Below are positions 38,466 through 42,127 of a DNA stretch of 42,127 nt, one piece after another (within the stretch, counting starts at the first letter, position 1; each line of letters starts with the position of its first letter). A program made the position numbers and the translations under genes. The stretch covers positions 1-42,127 of the forward strand of contig JACPXZ010000023.1 of assembly GCA_016196225.1 (NCBI GenBank), written 5' to 3'. The stretch comes from Candidatus Peregrinibacteria bacterium (GTDB lineage Bacteria > Patescibacteriota > Gracilibacteria > Peribacterales > Peribacteraceae). The notes under the pieces were generated by a model. It worked only from the letters and a program-made list of their open reading frames with translations, was not told the DNA's origin and did not search any database.

Positions 38466-39476
38466 CTATAAGGGTGATACGCTGATTGCAAGCGGTTTTT
38501 GGGTGATGTCCGCCAGAAGGCGTTTTTTGGAAAGAAGACCGGCTTGTGCTCCAAATACTCCCACCACATTTGCAGCATTGAACGTCCCTGCTTTTAACGC
38601 ATCCGAAAGTGTCCATCCTTCCGCGATGGCGAAGGACACTGCGGTCCCAAAAGCATCTCCTGCGCCCGTGGTGTCGACGACGGTGCTCCTGTGCGGTACA
38701 GGGCAGTGATACTGCGCGGTTCCATCGGTGGCCGTCACGCCGTTTTTTCCCTGAGTGATGCAGATGATCTTTGGTCCTGCACGACAAAGTGCATAGAGGG
38801 CATCATCGATTGTTTCCGTTTTTGTAAATCGGTATGCCTCTTCCTGATTAAGAAGGAGAATGGTCGTGTACGTAAGGAGTTTGCTCATGTGTTTTTCCTT
38901 TATTCCCATGTCCAGCTGACATCCGCCCGGATTCCAGGTCATGCGCAGAGCGTGGTTACCGGTAAGAATATCAATGATGTCATCTTGAATAATGCAGCTT
39001 CCTTCTTGAATGTGATTCAAATAAATCCAATCCATATTGCAGGCGGTCTCCCGGTCGAAAGTTGCATCATGAAGGTGATCATTGGTGCCCGGACTATAGA
39101 GAATGACGCGCTCGCCGCTACCGGCCGAGAGGATGATGGAAAAACTAGAATGTTCCTTTTCGACAATGGTCGTGCAGTTTGTTCGTACATGCTCTGCATG
39201 GAAGTTTTGTAAAAGAGCTTCTCCCCATTGATCGGATCCGAGTATACAAGAGACGTATGCGTCCGCACCCAGACGTGCAAAGCCTACAGCGGTGTTGCAG
39301 GCTCCTCCTCCGCATGTTTGGATGACATCCTGTACACGAATTTTTTCTCCGAGAGGAAGCGCAAGAGTCGCTTGTTTTTTTTGTTCCGTTTGAACAAGGT
39401 CGTGCGCTGTACGCACGAAGAGATCGTAGGTTGCTCCTCCGATGGACATTGTTTTGAGTCCGCTTTTGTTCCCCAT
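38466..39476 (-). CDS. PfkB-family carbohydrate/nucleoside kinase
   Basis: 336 aa from the ATG at 39476, 7 nt after the stop of the upstream surface-protein gene; ATG 39449 is an alternative. GGGACNTAVGFARLGADAYVSCILGSDQWG is the N-terminal PfkB signature; DTTGAGDAFGTAVSFAIAEG is the C-terminal signature with the catalytic Asp and anion hole. ITQGKNGVTATDG fits the ATP region. It phosphorylates a sugar, nucleoside or related alcohol; the substrate is not readable. The link to a surface protein gene upstream is probably only transcriptional. Confidence 0.85.
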   Translation of the reverse strand: MGNKSGLKTMSIGGATYDLFVRTAHDLVQTEQKKQATLALPLGEKIRVQDVIQTCGGGACNTAVGFARLGADAYVSCILGSDQWGEALLQNFHAEHVRTNCTTIVEKEHSSFSIILSAGSGERVILYSPGTNDHLHDATFDRETACNMDWIYLNHIQEGSCIIQDDIIDILTGNHALRMTWNPGGCQLDMGIKEKHMSKLLTYTTILLLNQEEAYRFTKTETIDDALYALCRAGPKIICITQGKNGVTATDGTAQYHCPVPHRSTVVDTTGAGDAFGTAVSFAIAEGWTLSDALKAGTFNAANVVGVFGAQAGLLSKKRLLADITQKPLAISVSPL

Positions 39477-39483
39477 AGGAGTG

Positions 39484-41895
39484 TTATCGGTATTGCCGTT
39501 GCAGCTCTGCAAGGAGGATCATTTCCTGACGGACTTTATAACGATGTAAACCGATGAGACCACTAAGGACTGCAAATATACTGATGCCGATCCATGCCAC
39601 TGTGGGAATTCCGGTGGGGTGAGCGTACGGCGCACGCGGGAGGACCGAGGCGCCGAGAGGAAGGGTCTGATCGCGGGAGAATGGAACGGCGTCGGCGGGT
39701 CGAGGGCGGAATCCCGGTATGAGCGCATGGGGGATGCCCTGTCCGGATGCCGCCATATCCTTGAGGATGTCTCCCGTGAGGCTCACGGGGGTGAGGCGAA
39801 GGTAATAGGTGATATCGTTCAGGAGGTCGTGCAATGTGAATGCCTGGAGGGCACCATGAAGATTGCGTCGTTCGGTCAGATTTGCCGGTTCTATGCCGTA
39901 CTCCAGGAGGTACGAATCAAGTGGGATATCGGTCGGGAGCGCCGGCCATTCGATGAGGAGACTGGCATCCTGCGGAGTAATAGTCAGTACAAGTCCGGGG
40001 ACCGTTGCTTCAACCACTTTTTTTGTTTCGCTCTCGGTATCGCCGATGAGGCAGGTAACGGCGAAGTAGTATTTTTTTCCCGGGAGGAGTCCCGAAACTG
40101 TTGCTTTGGTTGTGGGTCGGCCCGTGTCGAGGCTATAGAGAAAGTCATCGGGATTTTCTCCCACATAAATACGGTACCCATCGACGTCTTCGCAGGGGTC
40201 CCATTCGAGGGCGACCGCGTTTTTGAGCGGAGTCGCCCGAAGATTTTCGACAGATTTTAGACCCACGAGTTCTACCGTGAGCATCGTGCGAAGTTCCGTG
40301 GAGTTTCCTCCAGTATCCACTACGGAGATCATCGGTTGGTATGTGCCGGCAGCAGGCGCCTGAAAAACCGCCTGATAGGATCCGCTTGCTGCAGACGGAG
40401 CGGGAGAAAGATTGATCTCTATCGGTATCCCATCGGTCTCGGTGATGGTCATCATGGCCAGTACGAGATTCGGTTCACTTTCGACAATAACCAGAACACT
40501 TGAACCTTCTTCCGGGCGCTCGGGGGAAAAGGAGACCGTATGGATCGCGGGTCCATCGGTATCGAGGACGAGATGAAGAGATCCCGAATCGTGCTGGCCG
40601 GCTTCATCCCGTACGCGAATGGTAAAATCCCGTTGATTATCGGGGAGTGACAGAGGGGCGGAAAAAAGGCCGGTCGCATCTGTTTCGCTCATAACGTCGC
40701 TCTGTCCGCCCGTGATCATGAGATTGATGAATGGAGGAGCTTTCCCTTGCAGTACGATGTTGGTGGTATTGATTGCCTGATCTTGTTTGTGGGATGTGAT
40801 GATGATTTTCCGTTCGGGAGGAATGGCCATCGATCCGCTGATAACGACGGATGCTTCACCAAAGATATCCGGATTGGTTTTGTCCTGCGTACGAAAAGTC
40901 TGCTCTCCGGGTGTCTGGAATTTTAGTGAAAGCGGGAACTCCCGGACTCCAAGGTCCCGATCACGGAATACGTATTCTCCAAATGCGGGCAGAGCAGCGA
41001 ATGGATCAGTCGAAGAGAAGACGATGGTCCCGACATAATCTTCCACGGTATTCCCCCGGCGATCCACGGCACGGATGACGATTTTTTGCGCTTCCACGCC
41101 GGTGACCATGGTGGAAGGGATCGTCACTTCGAAGTGATCGACAACGTCGAACGATGCGACCTGACCGTAAAACATGCGACCACTGACATGAGTACGAGAT
41201 GGAGCGGACTCTGCGAAGAACGCCTGGTCACGAGCGCGAACATTCTGTGCTTGGGGCGGAGCATATGCCGACTGTCCTTGAACATGGATATCGATTGCGG
41301 CATCCAATGTTTCATTACTGAGGATATCCACTGCGCGAATTTGGCGTGTACCTGTATCAGATGCTACAAGAGAGAATCGTTGTACTCCCGTCTCATCCGT
41401 TTGATGAGTAAGTGTCTGTACAGCGTCGTTTTGCTTCGTAGAGAGAAGTTCGACCAGTCGTCCGGCAAGAGGATTGCGGTACTGATCCATCAGAGTAACC
41501 GTAATCTGTGTTTCTTGATCTCGCGGATCGGTGGGATCCGCCACGATGGACGATGTTCGTGGATCAATGCGGTCGGGGAGGATATTGAAGGTTCCCGTTG
41601 TCCCGCTTTCCTGTACGGAGATCGTATAGGTTCCTGCGCGGGTGAGACGATGACCGGGGAGATCACAGCGGGCCGTTCCATTGGCATCTGCGGCACAAGA
41701 GAACGTGTAGTTGCCACCCGGACCATGAAGTTCTCCCGTAACACTTTTGTGCGGTTCGATATCCCGAAGGATTACCTCTGTCGGGAGTCCTGCAATAGTA
41801 TCCAGAACCTCCAGCATTCCTGCACTCTGCGCAGAGAGAGGTATGGTGAGGATCGTCAGCGCGAGGAACCCTGCGACAGTTCGATAAACAGTCAT
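39484..41895 (-). CDS. Large surface protein with Ig-like/FN3 domains and C-terminal membrane anchor
   Basis: 803 aa. Signal peptide (MTVYRTVAGFLALTILTIPLSAQSAG). Beta-sandwich regions follow: an invasin/Big_1-like segment (DPTDPRDQETQITVTLMDQYRNPLAGRLVELLSTK), middle Ig-like domains, then FN3 domains (LRATPLKNAVALEWDPCEDVDGYRIYVGENPDDF ... LPGKKYYFAVTC; and a second about 655-735). The C-terminal helix (WIGISIFAVLSGLIGL) and basic tail anchor it in the membrane. It probably works in adhesion or host contact, a common idea for CPR surface proteins, but this is inference. The kinase gene follows 7 nt later. Confidence 0.8.
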   Translation of the reverse strand: MTVYRTVAGFLALTILTIPLSAQSAGMLEVLDTIAGLPTEVILRDIEPHKSVTGELHGPGGNYTFSCAADANGTARCDLPGHRLTRAGTYTISVQESGTTGTFNILPDRIDPRTSSIVADPTDPRDQETQITVTLMDQYRNPLAGRLVELLSTKQNDAVQTLTHQTDETGVQRFSLVASDTGTRQIRAVDILSNETLDAAIDIHVQGQSAYAPPQAQNVRARDQAFFAESAPSRTHVSGRMFYGQVASFDVVDHFEVTIPSTMVTGVEAQKIVIRAVDRRGNTVEDYVGTIVFSSTDPFAALPAFGEYVFRDRDLGVREFPLSLKFQTPGEQTFRTQDKTNPDIFGEASVVISGSMAIPPERKIIITSHKQDQAINTTNIVLQGKAPPFINLMITGGQSDVMSETDATGLFSAPLSLPDNQRDFTIRVRDEAGQHDSGSLHLVLDTDGPAIHTVSFSPERPEEGSSVLVIVESEPNLVLAMMTITETDGIPIEINLSPAPSAASGSYQAVFQAPAAGTYQPMISVVDTGGNSTELRTMLTVELVGLKSVENLRATPLKNAVALEWDPCEDVDGYRIYVGENPDDFLYSLDTGRPTTKATVSGLLPGKKYYFAVTCLIGDTESETKKVVEATVPGLVLTITPQDASLLIEWPALPTDIPLDSYLLEYGIEPANLTERRNLHGALQAFTLHDLLNDITYYLRLTPVSLTGDILKDMAASGQGIPHALIPGFRPRPADAVPFSRDQTLPLGASVLPRAPYAHPTGIPTVAWIGISIFAVLSGLIGLHRYKVRQEMILLAELQRQYR

Positions 41896-41954
41896 AAATC
41901 CTTATATTCTATCAAATTTTCCTGTTTCCCTCAATGGAGGGGATAGGTATCGAA

Positions 41955-42031
41955 ACATATTAATGGTATCTGTCTATTTATTCGTTCTTGGATTCAATAA
42001 TCTAACGCAACGGATCATATGATGGATCCGT
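41955..42031. mobile_element. Probable left part of an IS30-type insertion sequence
   Basis: The 137-nt gap between the surface protein and the transposase start holds GGTATCGAAACATATT and a second GGTATC 20 nt later, possibly part of the terminal inverted repeat. The true boundary is not visible; this range is a guess based on the gap. Confidence 0.3.
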
Positions 42032-42127
42032 ATGCATATCACAACCTATCAACGACTTACTCATGAAGAACGAGAAGAAATTAGCCGTAGTCTGGCGCGG
42101 GGAGAAAAAATGACTGCCATTGCCAAA
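42032..42127 (+). CDS. IS30-family transposase, N-terminal part
   Basis: The first 32 codons of an open frame running off the window: YQRLTHEEREEISRSLARGEKMTAIAK matches the HTH_38 start of IS30-type transposases (LT-x-EER-x-x-I...G-x-x-x-x-x-IA). It would bind the element's ends and catalyse a DDE transposition reaction. Upstream, CGGATC...GATCCG (42010-42030 region) forms a small inverted repeat. The element's left end and its terminal repeat cannot be fixed without the right end. Confidence 0.75.
   Translation, partial: MHITTYQRLTHEEREEISRSLARGEKMTAIAK

Noticed and set aside
39619-40260. Open frame of 213 aa opposite the surface protein gene
   Set aside because: No recognisable domain; the - strand frame has FN3 domains and a membrane anchor over the same bases.
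41086-41946. Open frame of 286 aa opposite the surface protein N-terminus
   Set aside because: It covers the signal peptide and promoter side of the surface protein gene, is Cys/Arg/Ser-rich and lacks any motif; treated as a shadow.
1-42127. CRISPR array or defence genes other than the restriction-modification pair
   Set aside because: No regularly spaced direct repeats and no cas-like proteins were seen; the tandem repeat at 30621-30655 has no spacers.
1-42127. UGA recoded to glycine (code 25)
   Set aside because: Several genes (fmdB, rpsO, relA, HMA) end at UGA with the expected length, and conserved glycines use GGN.

Overview
The window looks like chromosomal DNA of a Patescibacteria/CPR bacterium. 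My best guess is the Peregrinibacteria/Peribacteria branch, from gene content and style rather than any search. The signs are: a reduced trigger factor without a PPIase domain, a ComEC without its beta-lactamase domain, a RelA whose HD motif is degenerate, a 204-aa protein type that I recall from CPR genomes, many secreted proteins of unknown function, and short palindromic repeats read in frame through housekeeping genes (for example the ACRQAG hexapeptide in UvrD). UGA is used as a stop, so the recoded Gracilibacteria/Absconditabacteria are excluded.

Layout. 1-7.7 kb is a copper-handling cluster on the + strand: a cupredoxin-type C-terminus, a small membrane protein, an HMA metallochaperone, a CopA-type Cu+ P-ATPase, a DUF2933-like membrane protein, an F510_1955-type BNR-repeat lipoprotein, a thioredoxin-like protein, a GDCCVxC-type protein and a multicopper oxidase lipoprotein. 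A visibly A+T-richer type II restriction-modification pair on the - strand interrupts it (4.47-5.92 kb). 7.9-12.8 kb carries a DUF1624 acyltransferase-like membrane protein, tRNA-Glu(TTC), a GIY-YIG nuclease, a SerA-type dehydrogenase with an ACT-like tail, a DEAD-box RNA helicase and a membrane-anchored methyltransferase. 12.7-24.1 kb holds comEC, rsmA, a secreted protein, uvrD, rmuC, the rpsO-pnp pair, an ion channel and an FmdB-type zinc ribbon. 24.1-24.5 kb is a gene-free gap with two terminators facing each other. 24.5-35.4 kb holds valS, lexA, a membrane protein, an LCP protein, rplJ-rplL with an L10-type leader, relA, tig, an 84-aa orphan and secF. 35.4-36.5 kb is a 1.07-kb gap full of structured and repetitive DNA. 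36.5-41.9 kb encodes a TPR protein, a conserved CPR protein, a PfkB-type kinase and a large FN3/Ig-like surface protein. The window ends in the first 32 codons of an IS30-type transposase.

Regulation that can be read directly: lexA has a TTGACA-N17-TACAGT promoter whose spacer carries a three-half-site operator. A closely similar sequence (22 of 29 positions, same orientation, same place relative to the -10) lies upstream of the restriction-modification operon, so that operon may be under SOS-type control. Many first-in-transcript genes have a -10 hexamer only 6-8 nt before the start codon, which implies leaderless mRNAs. Good Shine-Dalgarno sites are few (pnp and the 18.6-kb gene). The rplJ leader resembles an L10-binding leader and is followed by an intrinsic terminator just before the start codon. 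A diverged relative of that leader lies upstream of secF, with no ribosomal protein gene beside it. The strongest leads in the window are the lexA-like operator, the secF-linked L10-like motif, the converging transcript ends before valS, and the in-frame palindromes.
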